A stretch of 64,000 nt of DNA from Pseudomonas sp. (GCF_030690725.1 NZ_JAUYGD010000011.1:46304-110303); one strand, 5' to 3'. Shown: positions 20,681 to 28,823, numbered from the stretch's first letter. Numbers and translations are program-made. Notes: a model not told the origin generated them from the sequence alone.

Positions 20681-21717
20681 GGACCCCACTCCGGTGGCCA
20701 TTTCCCGCATTACAGGCGCACCTCTCCTGCATTCGTCAGTAAATGTCGGCGCGCCATCCACAGGTTCGACAGAGCGAACAGTGTCACCAGTTGCGCCGTG
20801 TTTTTGGCCAAGCCGCGAAAGCGCACCTTGGTGTAACCGAACTGGCGCTTGATTACCCGGAACGGATGCTCGACCTTGGCGCGCACCTGAGCCTTGGCCT
20901 TTTCAATCTTGCGCTTGGCTTTGTACAGCACGCTGCGCTTATCGAGTTTTTTGTAGGTGCTGCGGCGTGCCGCCACCTGCCAGATAACTTCACGTCCTTC
21001 ATGCTCGGGCCGCTTTTCGACACCGGTGTAGCCTGCATCGGCGCAGACCACGTTTTCGTCGCCATGCAGCAATTTGTCCACCTGGGTGACATCCGCCACA
21101 TTGGCCGCCGTGCCCACTACGCTGTGCACCAGACCCGATTCGTCATCGGCGCCGATGTGGGCCTTCATGCCAAAATAATACTGGTTTCCCTTCTTGGTCT
21201 GGTGCATTTCCGGGTCGCGCTTGCCGTCCTTGTTCTTGGTCGAACTGGGCGCATTGATCAGCGTTGCATCGACGATGGTGCCCTGGCGCAGCGACAGGCC
21301 GCGGTCGCCCAGATAGCCATTGATGACAGCGAGGATGCCGGCCGCCAGCTCGTGTTTCTCCAGCAAGCGGCGGAAGTTGAGAATGGTGGTTTCGTCGGGG
21401 ATGCGCTCCAGGTTCAGCCCGGCAAACTGGCGCAGGATCGTGGTTTCGTACAGCGCTTCCTCCATCGCTGGATCGCTGTAGCCGAACCAGTTCTGCAGCA
21501 GATGCACACGCAGCATCGCCATCAACGGGTAGGCCGGACGGCCACCTTCACCCTTCGGATAATGTGGCTCGATCAAAGCAATCAAGCCCTTCCACGGCAC
21601 CACCCGATCCATCTCGATCAGGAACAACTCCTTGCGGGTTTGCTTGCGCTTGCCAGCGTACTCGGCGTCGGCGAAGGTCATCTGCTTCATCGGGAAACTC
21701 GGTGGGTGGGGTCGCGG
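20681..21717 (-). mobile_element. IS5-family insertion sequence (ends approximate)
   Basis: The element is defined by its transposase gene. Candidate inverted ends share GACCCCAC and TTTCCC: 20681-20706 on the left, and 21692-21717 read on the reverse strand on the right. They align imperfectly. Another candidate right end, GGAAACTCTGAAAAAGACT read in reverse from 21766, has no partner on the left, so the left end may be deleted. No target-site duplication could be identified. Confidence 0.5.
20710..21690 (-). CDS. IS5-family transposase
   Basis: The 326-aa protein is full length for an IS5-type DDE transposase. It has the N-terminal part with VVPWKGLIALIEPHYP, the helical domain GRPAYPLMAMLRVHLLQNWF, and the DDE core: VDATLINAPSST (first Asp), VCADAGYTG (second Asp) and the KAQVRAKVEHPFRVIKRQFG signature carrying the catalytic Glu. 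There is no frameshift or stop, so it may be active. Its codon use is GC-rich, unlike the AT-rich genes on both sides, which indicates a separate arrival. Confidence 0.93.
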   Translation of the reverse strand: MKQMTFADAEYAGKRKQTRKELFLIEMDRVVPWKGLIALIEPHYPKGEGGRPAYPLMAMLRVHLLQNWFGYSDPAMEEALYETTILRQFAGLNLERIPDETTILNFRRLLEKHELAAGILAVINGYLGDRGLSLRQGTIVDATLINAPSSTKNKDGKRDPEMHQTKKGNQYYFGMKAHIGADDESGLVHSVVGTAANVADVTQVDKLLHGDENVVCADAGYTGVEKRPEHEGREVIWQVAARRSTYKKLDKRSVLYKAKRKIEKAKAQVRAKVEHPFRVIKRQFGYTKVRFRGLAKNTAQLVTLFALSNLWMARRHLLTNAGEVRL

Positions 21718-21763
21718 TATTTTGCCAAATCAGAAAGTCTTTTTCAGAGTTTCCTTAACGGTT

Positions 21764-21812
21764 TCAGGGCATTTGGTATTTCGATATGACGGGAAGATAG
21801 CGACTTGAACCC
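21764..21812 (-). repeat. Degenerate inverted copy of the tRNA-Ser 3' end (attachment-site remnant)
   Basis: Read on the reverse strand, these 49 bp align without gaps to 24386-24434, which is the T-arm, acceptor 3' strand, CCA and first downstream bases of tRNA-Ser(CGA). I count 41 of 49 identities. Integrating elements that use tRNA genes leave such a copy at their far end. Its inverted orientation relative to the tRNA, on the tRNA's 5' side, is not what a simple insertion gives, so an inversion or a lost second tRNA locus is implied. Confidence 0.7.
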
Positions 21813-21842
21813 GTTTGTGAGCGCTTCAGTTCGTGCAACCGC

Positions 21843-21923
21843 CCACTTAATACGGGGCTTCCGCTCGCTTCACCAGCTCATTTCGGCTCAATTCGCCGCA
21901 GCGTTTTCGACACTTTTTCGACA
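21843..21923 (-). other. Prophage-end sequence with paired 11-bp repeats
   Basis: The 21-mer at 21903-21923 is identical to 62592-62612. Read in reverse it is two direct repeats of TGTCGAAAA with an 11-bp period. Exactly 42 bp further out, 21843-21860 matches 62532-62549 in 16 of 18 positions. The repeats resemble arm-type binding sites of a tyrosine integrase, which is inference. Confidence 0.55.
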
Positions 21924-21995
21924 TTTATTTCTTATTGCCTAGAGTGATAATCTTCCCTCATCTCAAGCCACCATCGACAACTAGCATTTAAAAAC

Positions 21996-23156
21996 ATGGA
22001 AAAATTAATTCTCACGGACAAACTATGGCAGGGCTTTATTGGGCAGGCCTACACAGAAAATCTATTGACCATCCCTAAGGCAGAGCACAGAGAAACCGAC
22101 TCAGTATTAAGAATGCACAAGTCGTCCCGACACAAGAAGGAGGCATTGACTTTATTCTTACTTTACGATCAGACAATACTAACAAATGACCATCTAAGTT
22201 TTTCATCTCCAGCCCTTGAGGCGGAAAATCATATTCTTCTGTGCGAACAACCAGAAATCCTCCTCGATATATTCAAACACACAGACTGGTACGACATACG
22301 CGACCCCGCCGCCTTTGCAAAGGGAATGGAGCTTGTAGTCGAGAGCAAAGAATTTATTGTTCCCTGGGCAGTAGAACAAAAACATCAACTATTTTGTGAA
22401 ATAGCAAAAGAACTGAAGCTGTCCAGAATCGAATTAATCACCAATTTCATAGATTACGCACATCAATATTTCACTCTAAATGCTTCCCCTGAAAATCACG
22501 CTTTTTCTCAAATGGTAGGAAGTGAGATTGCCGATATTTTTTGTGAAAAATTCCAGGCCGCCACTCCAGACAAGGAAGCTTTACATTCCGTAGACGCCAT
22601 CTTATTTGGCTTAATGGTTAAGGCTGAAAGAATTTTCGAAGCTAAAAGATTATCCATAGAACATGGAGCCCCGGCAGCGGGAAAAGTAACTTCTGACGGT
22701 CGATACGCTCTCAACTCTAAGACTAACCCTTCAAACCCAAACACTTTATTCTCTGATTTTCATGTGGTTAGACAAGCCTTTGAGGACGCAGATTTATCAA
22801 TTCCAATTCCAGAATCAATAAAAAGTGCTTTAGCAATGAAGCAAGACCCAAACTTTAAACCATTCCAAGAGCAGCTAAGACTTTTTCAACAAAAATTTGC
22901 CAACGGCCAGATAAAAGACTCCCATGAGATACTCTTAGAAATAAAGAAAGCAAGAAAACACCTAAGGTACTCTGGAGAGCTGACTAAAGGAATGCGACTT
23001 GTTACATACTCCTCCATTCCCACTGCAATTCTTGAATCTTTGCTTTTGGGCGGAATCCCTGCAATTAGCATGACTGCTACCGTTCTTTCTACTGCAGCGC
23101 AAACATTTAACGACGTTGCGCAGAAGAAAAACAACTGGGTGTTATTTGGAAAATGA
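21996..23156 (+). CDS. Unrecognised 386-aa prophage cargo protein
   Basis: I do not recognise this protein. It is AT-rich and lysine/isoleucine-rich, unlike the core genes. The first ~330 residues look soluble and mainly helical. Near the C-terminus a hydrophobic stretch (AILESLLLGGIPAISMTATVLST) could be a membrane helix or hairpin. No signal peptide or clear enzymatic motif is visible. The ATG at 21996 lacks a good ribosome site. It sits between the prophage-end sequence and the single-TM gene, a position that is empty in the related element at 62.6 kb, so it is an added accessory (moron) gene. A role in phage exclusion or host defence is possible from position only. Confidence 0.6.
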   Translation: MEKLILTDKLWQGFIGQAYTENLLTIPKAEHRETDSVLRMHKSSRHKKEALTLFLLYDQTILTNDHLSFSSPALEAENHILLCEQPEILLDIFKHTDWYDIRDPAAFAKGMELVVESKEFIVPWAVEQKHQLFCEIAKELKLSRIELITNFIDYAHQYFTLNASPENHAFSQMVGSEIADIFCEKFQAATPDKEALHSVDAILFGLMVKAERIFEAKRLSIEHGAPAAGKVTSDGRYALNSKTNPSNPNTLFSDFHVVRQAFEDADLSIPIPESIKSALAMKQDPNFKPFQEQLRLFQQKFANGQIKDSHEILLEIKKARKHLRYSGELTKGMRLVTYSSIPTAILESLLLGGIPAISMTATVLSTAAQTFNDVAQKKNNWVLFGK

Positions 23157-23182
23157 CCTATCAAAGTTAATTTCTAATAAAA

Positions 23183-23932
23183 TCATCCCATCGGGCTAAA
23201 ATTGCTCGATGCTGAGCAATAGCGCTGTTTCATACGATCACTATGATCCTGTCGATCATTGTCGTAGCGCGCCCGCCATGCCCTGCACTCTTCGTGGTAG
23301 TGCTGTTTGGCGGCTTTGCGGCATTCGCGGTAGTCGATTGAGCCTTTGCGGTGGTTGGCGCATACGCTGCTGTTGTCGATGTAGTTATTAACGGCCACCC
23401 ACTCTGCTAGGTAGTTCGTGCCGCCATTCCAGCTCTTGATCCACTGTGAGGTGTGCTCTCGCCTTACGGTGTTCGTCTTTCTTTCGTTACTGGTGCTGGC
23501 CGCTGCAACCTGCGTGTAGGTTGGCGGTATGTAGGTGCTGGCCGGCTGTTTTGGTGTGTAGTTGTTGTCATTGAATACGTTCTGGCTTCGCTGCACTGCT
23601 AGCGCGGCTTGCTGCTCTGACCATTCAATATCAGCTTGGCTAGGCGATGGCTGGGCAACCTGTGGGGCGGGCTCGAAATGCGCAGGGGCCTCTTGGATGG
23701 AGTGCGGGGGTTCGCTGTAGGTTTGGGCTGGCTGCTCGCTGAAAACCGGCTGACCGCCAATACGGATGGCCTGTTTAAGCTGGTTAACGTCGGTCACGAT
23801 TGGCTTGGCAAACAGCGCGATCAATCCCCATGTAATCGCTGAGCCAACGCCCAGGATAACGACGGTACGCCAAGGGGATTGCTTCTTGTTGTTGCGTATA
23901 TAGTCCGGCGCATCATCCCAGTCTGAGTTCAT
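23183..23932 (-). CDS. Single-TM prophage-associated protein, function unknown
   Basis: The 249-aa product starts at ATG 23932, preceded by AAGGAAG at good spacing. A short acidic cytosolic head (MNSDWDDAPDYIRNNKKQ) is followed by one transmembrane helix (TVVILGVGSAITWGLIALF). Then comes a Pro/Gln/Ser-rich linker of ~120 residues and a C-terminal domain with several Cys (CANHRKG, YRECRKAAKQHYHEEC, RYCSA) that would lie in the periplasm. I cannot name the function. It takes the same place and direction relative to the excisionase-like gene as the smaller membrane protein at 62614-62958, although sequence similarity is not obvious. Confidence 0.65.
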   Translation of the reverse strand: MNSDWDDAPDYIRNNKKQSPWRTVVILGVGSAITWGLIALFAKPIVTDVNQLKQAIRIGGQPVFSEQPAQTYSEPPHSIQEAPAHFEPAPQVAQPSPSQADIEWSEQQAALAVQRSQNVFNDNNYTPKQPASTYIPPTYTQVAAASTSNERKTNTVRREHTSQWIKSWNGGTNYLAEWVAVNNYIDNSSVCANHRKGSIDYRECRKAAKQHYHEECRAWRARYDNDRQDHSDRMKQRYCSASSNFSPMG

Positions 23933-24025
23933 TAATGCTTCCTTGCCGCCCACCTAGTTACTGAAAGTAGATTTGTTCTCTTCTATGCATTGTGGAAATG
24001 CCACACGGATAGTGACGGAACGAAC

Positions 24026-24169
24026 ATGGAACTGGAAGAGCCGGAACCCTCAACGCTGATAGGCCCGCAACAGGACGTTAAAACCGTCCAATCCTGGGCG
24101 GAGCGCAACGGCCTTACCTATGGCGCATCCCGCATCTGCGCCATAAAGGCGGCTACGGAAGGTGGATAA
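24026..24169 (+). pseudogene. Truncated excisionase-like DNA-binding protein
   Basis: The 47-codon frame reads through a short acidic leader to VQSWAERNGLT, matching FAERNGLTADTARAWGQ in the intact gene at 63413-63634. Similarity stops right after ERNGLT. The rest of the helix-turn-helix and the wing (IPTLKLGKRRMV in the intact copy) are missing, and a stop follows at 24167. The break is abrupt at the DNA level (GCGCAACGGCCT is shared, then nothing), which indicates a deletion joint rather than drift. Confidence 0.6.
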
Positions 24170-24321
24170 GCACATGCCTTCATCGGTGATTGTTTAGCCT
24201 TGCACCAGCCAGATTTTCCCCCAACCCACCGCCTTTGATCGCAAGCATCTGAAAGTATGTGAAAAATTTCAAACCAGGGGTTCGCCAAACGCACTTCAGC
24301 TGTTATCATGCGCGCCGCCAC

Positions 24322-24411
24322 GGGAAGATGCCGGAGTGGCCGAACGGGACGGATTCGAAATCCGTTGTGTTAGCGATAGCACCTAGGGTTCAAATCCCTA
24401 TCTTCCCGCCA
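24322..24411 (+). tRNA. tRNA-Ser (anticodon CGA)
   Basis: The 90-nt gene has a 7-bp acceptor stem (GGGAAGA with TCTTCCC), U8, the D-arm, the anticodon loop TTCGAAA giving CGA, a long variable arm typical of serine tRNAs (TGTGTTAGCGATAGCACC region), the T-arm GGTTCAAATCC, discriminator G and an encoded CCA. It is followed by a terminator. It is convergent with purC, as in other Pseudomonas, and is the likely attachment site of the remnant to its left. Confidence 0.97.
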
Positions 24412-24424
24412 TATCGCAGTACCG

Positions 24425-24459
24425 AAGCCCCTGACTTTTTAGCGAAGTCAGGGGCTTTT
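24425..24459 (+). terminator. Terminator after tRNA-Ser
   Basis: A 13-bp perfect stem (AAGCCCCTGACTT with AAGTCAGGGGCTT) and a 7-nt loop are followed by TTTT. Confidence 0.85.
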
Positions 24460-24512
24460 GCGTTTCAGCTCGGTCAATAAATGCCGAAAGCGCGCTGCCG
24501 CTTGAAAGCCAC

Positions 24513-24536
24513 AAAAAAGGGGCGCCGTAGCGCCCC
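24513..24536 (-). terminator. Terminator after purC
   Basis: The GGGGCGC/GCGCCCC stem with a 4-nt loop is followed on the reverse strand by six T residues, just beyond the purC stop. Confidence 0.8.
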
Positions 24537-24569
24537 TCTGCGTCGCGCTTACGCGCTTAGTGCTGCGGT

Positions 24570-25439
24570 TTAGACGGTCAGGCGCGTCAGGGCTTCGCGG
24601 TATTTGTCGGCGGTTTTTTGCGCGACGTCGGCGGGCACTGCTGGGGCCGGCGGCTCTTTGTTCCAGCCGGTGGATTCCAGCCAGTCACGCACGAACTGCT
24701 TGTCGAAGCTTGGCGGGTTCTTGCCTTCTGCATAGCTGTCCGCTGGCCAGAAGCGGCTGGAGTCTGGCGTTAGGGCTTCGTCCATCAGGGTCAGGGTGCC
24801 GTCTTCATCCAGACCGAATTCGAACTTGGTGTCGGCGATGATGATGCCGCGCGTGGCTGCGTATTCCACTGCTGCGCTGTACAGGGCAATGGCGGTGTCG
24901 CGCACTTTGGCGGCCAGCTCTGCGCCGATGATCGCTTCGCACTGTTCGAAACTGATGTTCTCGTCATGGTCGCCCACGGCAGCCTTGGTCGAGGGGGTGA
25001 AGATCGGCTGCGGCAGTTTGGCCGCTTCCTTGAGGCCCGCTGGCAGTTGGATGCCGCAGACGGTGCCGCTCTTCTGGTATTCCTTCCAGCCGGAGCCGAC
25101 GATATAGCCACGTACGATGGCCTCCACCGCGACCGGCTTAAGGCGCTTGGCGACTACTGCGCGGCCTTCCACCAGCGGCAGTTCGGCGGCCGGGACGATG
25201 TCTTCGACCTTGTCGCCGGTGAAGTGGTTGGGCACCAGGTCCTTGAGCTTGTCGAACCAGAAGTTGGAGATGGCGGTGAGGATCTTGCCCTTTTCCGGGA
25301 TCGGCTCGTTGAGGATCACGTCGAATGCCGAAAGGCGGTCGGTGGCGACCATCAGCATGCGTTTGTCGTCGATCTCATATAGATCACGGACTTTGCCCGA
25401 ATAGATTTTCTTCAGGCTCAGGGTGGTGGCTGTGCTCAT
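24570..25439 (-). CDS. purC: Phosphoribosylaminoimidazole-succinocarboxamide (SAICAR) synthase, long form
   Basis: PurC joins CAIR and aspartate with ATP to form SAICAR in purine synthesis. The 289-aa protein begins [16 protein letters not shown] and contains [27 protein letters not shown] and [29 protein letters not shown] split by one residue; these are the nucleotide- and substrate-binding signatures of the family. ATG 25439 is the conserved start. It is the ~290-300-aa class I associate with beta-proteobacteria and yeasts, whereas the P. aeruginosa enzyme in the same locus (PA1013) is about 236 aa. It has its own terminator and is separated from bamC by a hairpin, so it is probably transcribed alone. 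Confidence 0.95.
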   Translation of the reverse strand: MSTATTLSLKKIYSGKVRDLYEIDDKRMLMVATDRLSAFDVILNEPIPEKGKILTAISNFWFDKLKDLVPNHFTGDKVEDIVPAAELPLVEGRAVVAKRLKPVAVEAIVRGYIVGSGWKEYQKSGTVCGIQLPAGLKEAAKLPQPIFTPSTKAAVGDHDENISFEQCEAIIGAELAAKVRDTAIALYSAAVEYAATRGIIIADTKFEFGLDEDGTLTLMDEALTPDSSRFWPADSYAEGKNPPSFDKQFVRDWLESTGWNKEPPAPAVPADVAQKTADKYREALTRLTV

Positions 25440-25470
25440 GTCGGAATTTCCGCCTTTGGTAAACAAAACA

Positions 25471-25493
25471 GGCGAAACCCGCCGGGTTTCGCC
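25471..25493 (-). terminator. Hairpin between bamC and purC
   Basis: A perfect 11-bp stem (GGCGAAACCCG/CGGGTTTCGCC) is followed in reverse by a T-rich but interrupted run. It probably ends the dapA-bamC transcript. Confidence 0.65.
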
Positions 25494-25526
25494 TATTGGT
25501 AGTGCCGGTGCAGCAGTTACCTGCTG

Positions 25527-26645
25527 TCAGCCAAGGTTTTCCTGGATCAGGTCCAGCACCTTGCGCGCCACGTCGGACGGGGCAATGGTGTTGAGGTCTT
25601 TTTCCACGGTGACCTGCACGCTGTCGCCAACGGCGGTCAGGCGTACCTGATAACGCTCGGCGCGGGCGTCGATCTCTTCCTTGCTTGGCGCGCTGCCAAA
25701 CACGCTGCCGAAGAAACCAGGCTTGTCATCAGGCTTCTGCGCCCGTTCGGCCAGGTTGATGTAGTACACGCCCAGGCTGCGGTTGATGTCGTCGATACGC
25801 ACATCAGCCATTTCCAGGGAGCGACCCACACCGGACCAGGCGCGGTCGAAATCAGCCCCCAGGCTCAGCACCGGGTTGCCGTTGCCGTCTTCAGACAGGC
25901 TGACGCGATTCGGTGCGTCGTAATCACGGGCGGCCAGCAGGGAGACCGAACCGCCCTGCTCGGCGCTGCGCGCCAGGGTCACGAGCATTTCATCGAGCAG
26001 TGCAGCATCCAGGCTTGGATTGCTGCTGCGGTTGGTGAAAGCGACATCGGCAGTGCTGCCGGCTGGACGCTCGGCACTGACCACGAAGATTTCGCTGGTG
26101 TTGCGCTGCACGCCTGGCTCGATACGCACCCGTACACGGGTTTCGGCATCTGGATTCACGCCAGAGACACGGCTGCTCAGACGGCGCGCCATGGACTCGG
26201 ACAGGGCATCAAACCGCTGCCAGGCGGTGCTGAACTCGCCGGTTTGCGGACGCTCTTCTGCAATCTGAAAACCGTTGTCGGCAAAGAACTGACGCGCCAC
26301 AGGCCAGACTTCAGCCGGTACGCGCTGCGCCACAACCCAACGCGACTCGCCGCTCTTTTGCAGGCTGAACTCGCTGGCATCACCGGCCACAGCCAGGGCT
26401 TGCGGGCGCGGCACGATAAATTCGCCAGTGTCGGTGGTGGTGGCGACCTGCTGCGGCACGGGCAGCAATGGGTCGATGCGCTTGGCGTCGACGTTTGGCG
26501 GGATTTGCATCGTGGCCGTTTGACGGGCTTCGAGGTAGTCGCTGCCACGGTCACGGAAATAGCCGTTTTCGCCATAGATCCAGCCGCAACCGCTGGTGCC
26601 AGCGATGATCAGGGCCAGGGCGGAGAGTCCGGTGAGTCGCTTCAT
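25527..26645 (-). CDS. bamC: Outer-membrane assembly lipoprotein BamC
   Basis: The 372-aa protein has a lipoprotein signal ending in the lipobox AGTSGC (Cys20). The N-terminal segment (FRDRGSDYLEA, then IPPNVDAKRIDPLLPVP) is the conserved BamC region that docks on BamD. Two helix-grip domains follow, the first around WVVAQRVPAEVWPVARQFFA and the second ending in the conserved LIQENLG-like terminus. BamC is an accessory lipoprotein of the BAM complex that inserts beta-barrel proteins. It lies 17 bp downstream of dapA, in the classic dapA-bamC (nlpB) pairing. Confidence 0.92.
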   Translation of the reverse strand: MKRLTGLSALALIIAGTSGCGWIYGENGYFRDRGSDYLEARQTATMQIPPNVDAKRIDPLLPVPQQVATTTDTGEFIVPRPQALAVAGDASEFSLQKSGESRWVVAQRVPAEVWPVARQFFADNGFQIAEERPQTGEFSTAWQRFDALSESMARRLSSRVSGVNPDAETRVRVRIEPGVQRNTSEIFVVSAERPAGSTADVAFTNRSSNPSLDAALLDEMLVTLARSAEQGGSVSLLAARDYDAPNRVSLSEDGNGNPVLSLGADFDRAWSGVGRSLEMADVRIDDINRSLGVYYINLAERAQKPDDKPGFFGSVFGSAPSKEEIDARAERYQVRLTAVGDSVQVTVEKDLNTIAPSDVARKVLDLIQENLG

Positions 26646-26662
26646 GCGTAGTAATTCCTCAA

Positions 26663-27541
26663 TTAAACCAATACGCCGGACTGGCGCAGGGCCTGACGCA
26701 GCGGTTCATGACAACGTGGGCTGAGCCAGGTCAGTGGCAGACGGATACCGTCTGGCATCAAACCCATTTCATGCAGAGCCCATTTCACCGGAATCGGGTT
26801 GGATTCGATAAACAGCGCCTTGTGCAGCGGCATCAAGCGGTCGTTGATCGCCCGGGCAATCGCCGCTTCACCGCGCATGGCCGCCGCGCACAGATCGCTC
26901 ATGGCGCGCGGGGCGACGTTGGCGGTTACCGAGATATTGCCCTTGCCGCCCATCAGCATCAGCTCAACGGCGGTGGCATCATCACCGGAATAGACCAGGA
27001 AGTCCTTGCTCACACGGTCCAGTACTTCCTGGCCGCGCTGCAGGTCGCCAGTGGCTTCCTTGATACCGATGATGTTGTCGATTTTGGCCAGACGCTCAAC
27101 CGTCTCCGGCAGCATGTCGCAGACCGTACGGCCTGGCACGTTGTAGAGGATCTGCGGGATGGCAACCGATTCGGCGATGTGGCGGAAGTGCAGGTACAGG
27201 CCTTCTTGGGTCGGCTTGTTGTAATACGGAGTGACCAGCAGGCAGGCATCGGCGCCGACGTCTTTGGCAGCGCGGGTCAGCTCGACCGATTCACGGGTGG
27301 AGTTGCCACCGGTACCGGCGATGACCGGAATGCGCCCGGCAACCTGGTCGACGATGCGCTTGATCACTTCGATGTGTTCAGGCACCTCAAGGGTCGCCGA
27401 CTCGCCGGTAGTGCCGACTGCGACGATGGCATTGGTGCCCTCCTGCAGGTGGAAATCCACCAGTTTGCTCAGGCTGTCCCAATCAAGACCACCTTGTGCA
27501 TCCATGGGCGTAACCAGTGCCACCATACTGCCCGCAATCAT
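26663..27541 (-). CDS. dapA: 4-hydroxy-tetrahydrodipicolinate synthase
   Basis: DapA condenses pyruvate with aspartate semialdehyde, the first committed step of lysine and diaminopimelate synthesis. The 292-aa protein contains GTTGESATL (substrate loop), YYNKPTQEG (catalytic Tyr region) and [11 protein letters not shown] (Schiff-base Lys). The start at 27541 ([12 protein letters not shown]) has a strong AGGAG site and matches the family N-terminus. It is divergent from gcvR across ~230 bp holding both promoters. Confidence 0.96.
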   Translation of the reverse strand: MIAGSMVALVTPMDAQGGLDWDSLSKLVDFHLQEGTNAIVAVGTTGESATLEVPEHIEVIKRIVDQVAGRIPVIAGTGGNSTRESVELTRAAKDVGADACLLVTPYYNKPTQEGLYLHFRHIAESVAIPQILYNVPGRTVCDMLPETVERLAKIDNIIGIKEATGDLQRGQEVLDRVSKDFLVYSGDDATAVELMLMGGKGNISVTANVAPRAMSDLCAAAMRGEAAIARAINDRLMPLHKALFIESNPIPVKWALHEMGLMPDGIRLPLTWLSPRCHEPLRQALRQSGVLV

Positions 27542-27775
27542 GCAACCGCTCCTGCCGGAAAAAGAGAGCCGTAATGGTACTGGGGCCACCTGCCTTGCAC
27601 AAGCGAAGTACCGCGGCTGTGATGCAACGCGTATACAATCTTTCTCGAGCAAACGCGGCACATTCCTCACCACCCAGCCGCGCCGGCATTCCCCTGAGCG
27701 GTGCTTTTCGCTACCCTTCCGGCTTTGATCGGCGCTGTGTACGCAGGCCGACCGCTTATCGTTTAGGAAGGCTGC

Positions 27776-28333
27776 ATGTCCACCCCCCTAGTTCGCGAAC
27801 AATTCCTGCTTATCAGTGCCCTTGGCCCCAACGCCATGGAGCTGACCAATGTGCTCTGCCGCACCAGTCACGAGAACCGTTGCGCCGTGGTCAGCACCCG
27901 CCTGAGTCGGCATGGCGAGTACAGCGCACTGGTGTTGCAGATATCCGGCAGCTGGGATGCCCTGGCGCGCCTGGAGTCGAGCCTGCCGGCGCTGGCGAAG
28001 AAGCACAGCTTCTCGGTCAATGTGATTCGCAGCGCCGCCTCGGAAAGCCGCCCACAGGCGCTGCCTTATGTGGCCTATGTCAGCTCGGCCTACCGCCCGG
28101 ACATCCTCAATGAGCTGTGCCAGTTCTTTCTCGACCATCACGTCGAGCTGGAAAACCTCACCTGCGACACCTACCAGGCCCCGCAGACTGGCGGCACCAT
28201 GCTCAACGCTACCCTGACCGTGACTCTGCCAGCCGGTACGCAGATCAGCTGGTTGCGCGATCAGTTTCTCGACTTTGCCGATGCGTTGAACCTGGATGCG
28301 CTGATTGAGCCTTGGCGCCCACAAAATCCATAA
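27776..28333 (+). CDS. gcvR: Glycine cleavage system transcriptional repressor family protein (two ACT domains)
   Basis: The 185-aa protein has two ACT domains: the first from [19 protein letters not shown], the second from [23 protein letters not shown]. This is the GcvR architecture. In enterics GcvR binds glycine and antagonises GcvA. Here it pairs with bcp 9 bp downstream and is divergent from dapA, exactly as PA1008-PA1010. The true regulatory target in Pseudomonas is not shown by the sequence. Confidence 0.88.
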   Translation: MSTPLVREQFLLISALGPNAMELTNVLCRTSHENRCAVVSTRLSRHGEYSALVLQISGSWDALARLESSLPALAKKHSFSVNVIRSAASESRPQALPYVAYVSSAYRPDILNELCQFFLDHHVELENLTCDTYQAPQTGGTMLNATLTVTLPAGTQISWLRDQFLDFADALNLDALIEPWRPQNP

Positions 28334-28342
28334 GGAGTTTTT

Positions 28343-28816
28343 ATGGCCGTAGCACTCGACACCCCGGTTGCAGACTTCCAGGCCCAGGCCACCAGCGGCC
28401 AGACCGTTCAGCTGTCCGCACTCAAGGGCCAGCAAGTGGTGATCTACTTCTACCCGAAGGACAGCACCCCGGGCTGTACCACCGAGGGTCAGGGTTTTCG
28501 TGATCAATACCCGGCGTTTCAGGCGGCCAACACGCTGATCTTCGGTGTGTCGCGCGACAGCCTGAAATCCCACGAGAACTTCAAGTGCAAGCAGGAGTTC
28601 CCCTTCGAACTGATCTCCGACAAGGATGAAGCCGTCTGCCAGCTGTTCGATGTGATCAAGCTGAAGAAGCTCTACGGCAAGGAATACCTGGGCGTGGACC
28701 GCAGCACCTTCCTGATCGATAAAGCAGGCGTACTGCGCCAGGAATGGCGCGGCGTGAAAGTGCCAGGGCATGTTGATGCCGTACTGGCCGCAGCCCAGGC
28801 ACTGAATAAAGCCTGA
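28343..28816 (+). CDS. bcp: Thioredoxin-dependent thiol peroxidase (Bcp/PrxQ)
   Basis: The 157-aa peroxiredoxin of the AhpC/TSA fold has the motif YPKDSTPGCTTEGQGFRD, in which the peroxidatic Cys follows PG. Bcp normally has a resolving Cys five residues later, but here that position is occupied by Gly in TTEGQG. This places it with the 1-Cys or atypical members. It reduces hydroperoxides in the cytoplasm using thioredoxin. It has a strong AAGGAG site and overlaps nothing. A symmetrical terminator follows. Confidence 0.92.
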   Translation: MAVALDTPVADFQAQATSGQTVQLSALKGQQVVIYFYPKDSTPGCTTEGQGFRDQYPAFQAANTLIFGVSRDSLKSHENFKCKQEFPFELISDKDEAVCQLFDVIKLKKLYGKEYLGVDRSTFLIDKAGVLRQEWRGVKVPGHVDAVLAAAQALNKA

Positions 28817-28823
28817 ATCGCGC

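Larger units (their letters stand above)
21764..24169. mobile_element. Decayed prophage remnant beside tRNA-Ser
   Basis: The stretch contains, in order, the tRNA-Ser 3'-end copy, an 81-bp prophage-end sequence like the one at 62532-62612, a cargo gene, a single-TM protein gene on the reverse strand and a broken excisionase-like gene on the forward strand. The layout mirrors the start of the intact element after 62.5 kb, but repressor, replication and structural genes are absent. Confidence 0.6.

Noticed and set aside
20743..21789. A 348-codon forward frame over the transposase
   Set aside because: It is antisense to a transposase with complete DDE motifs.
27788..28771. A 327-codon reverse frame over gcvR and bcp
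   Set aside because: Both forward genes have clear family motifs and ribosome sites; this is an antisense shadow.
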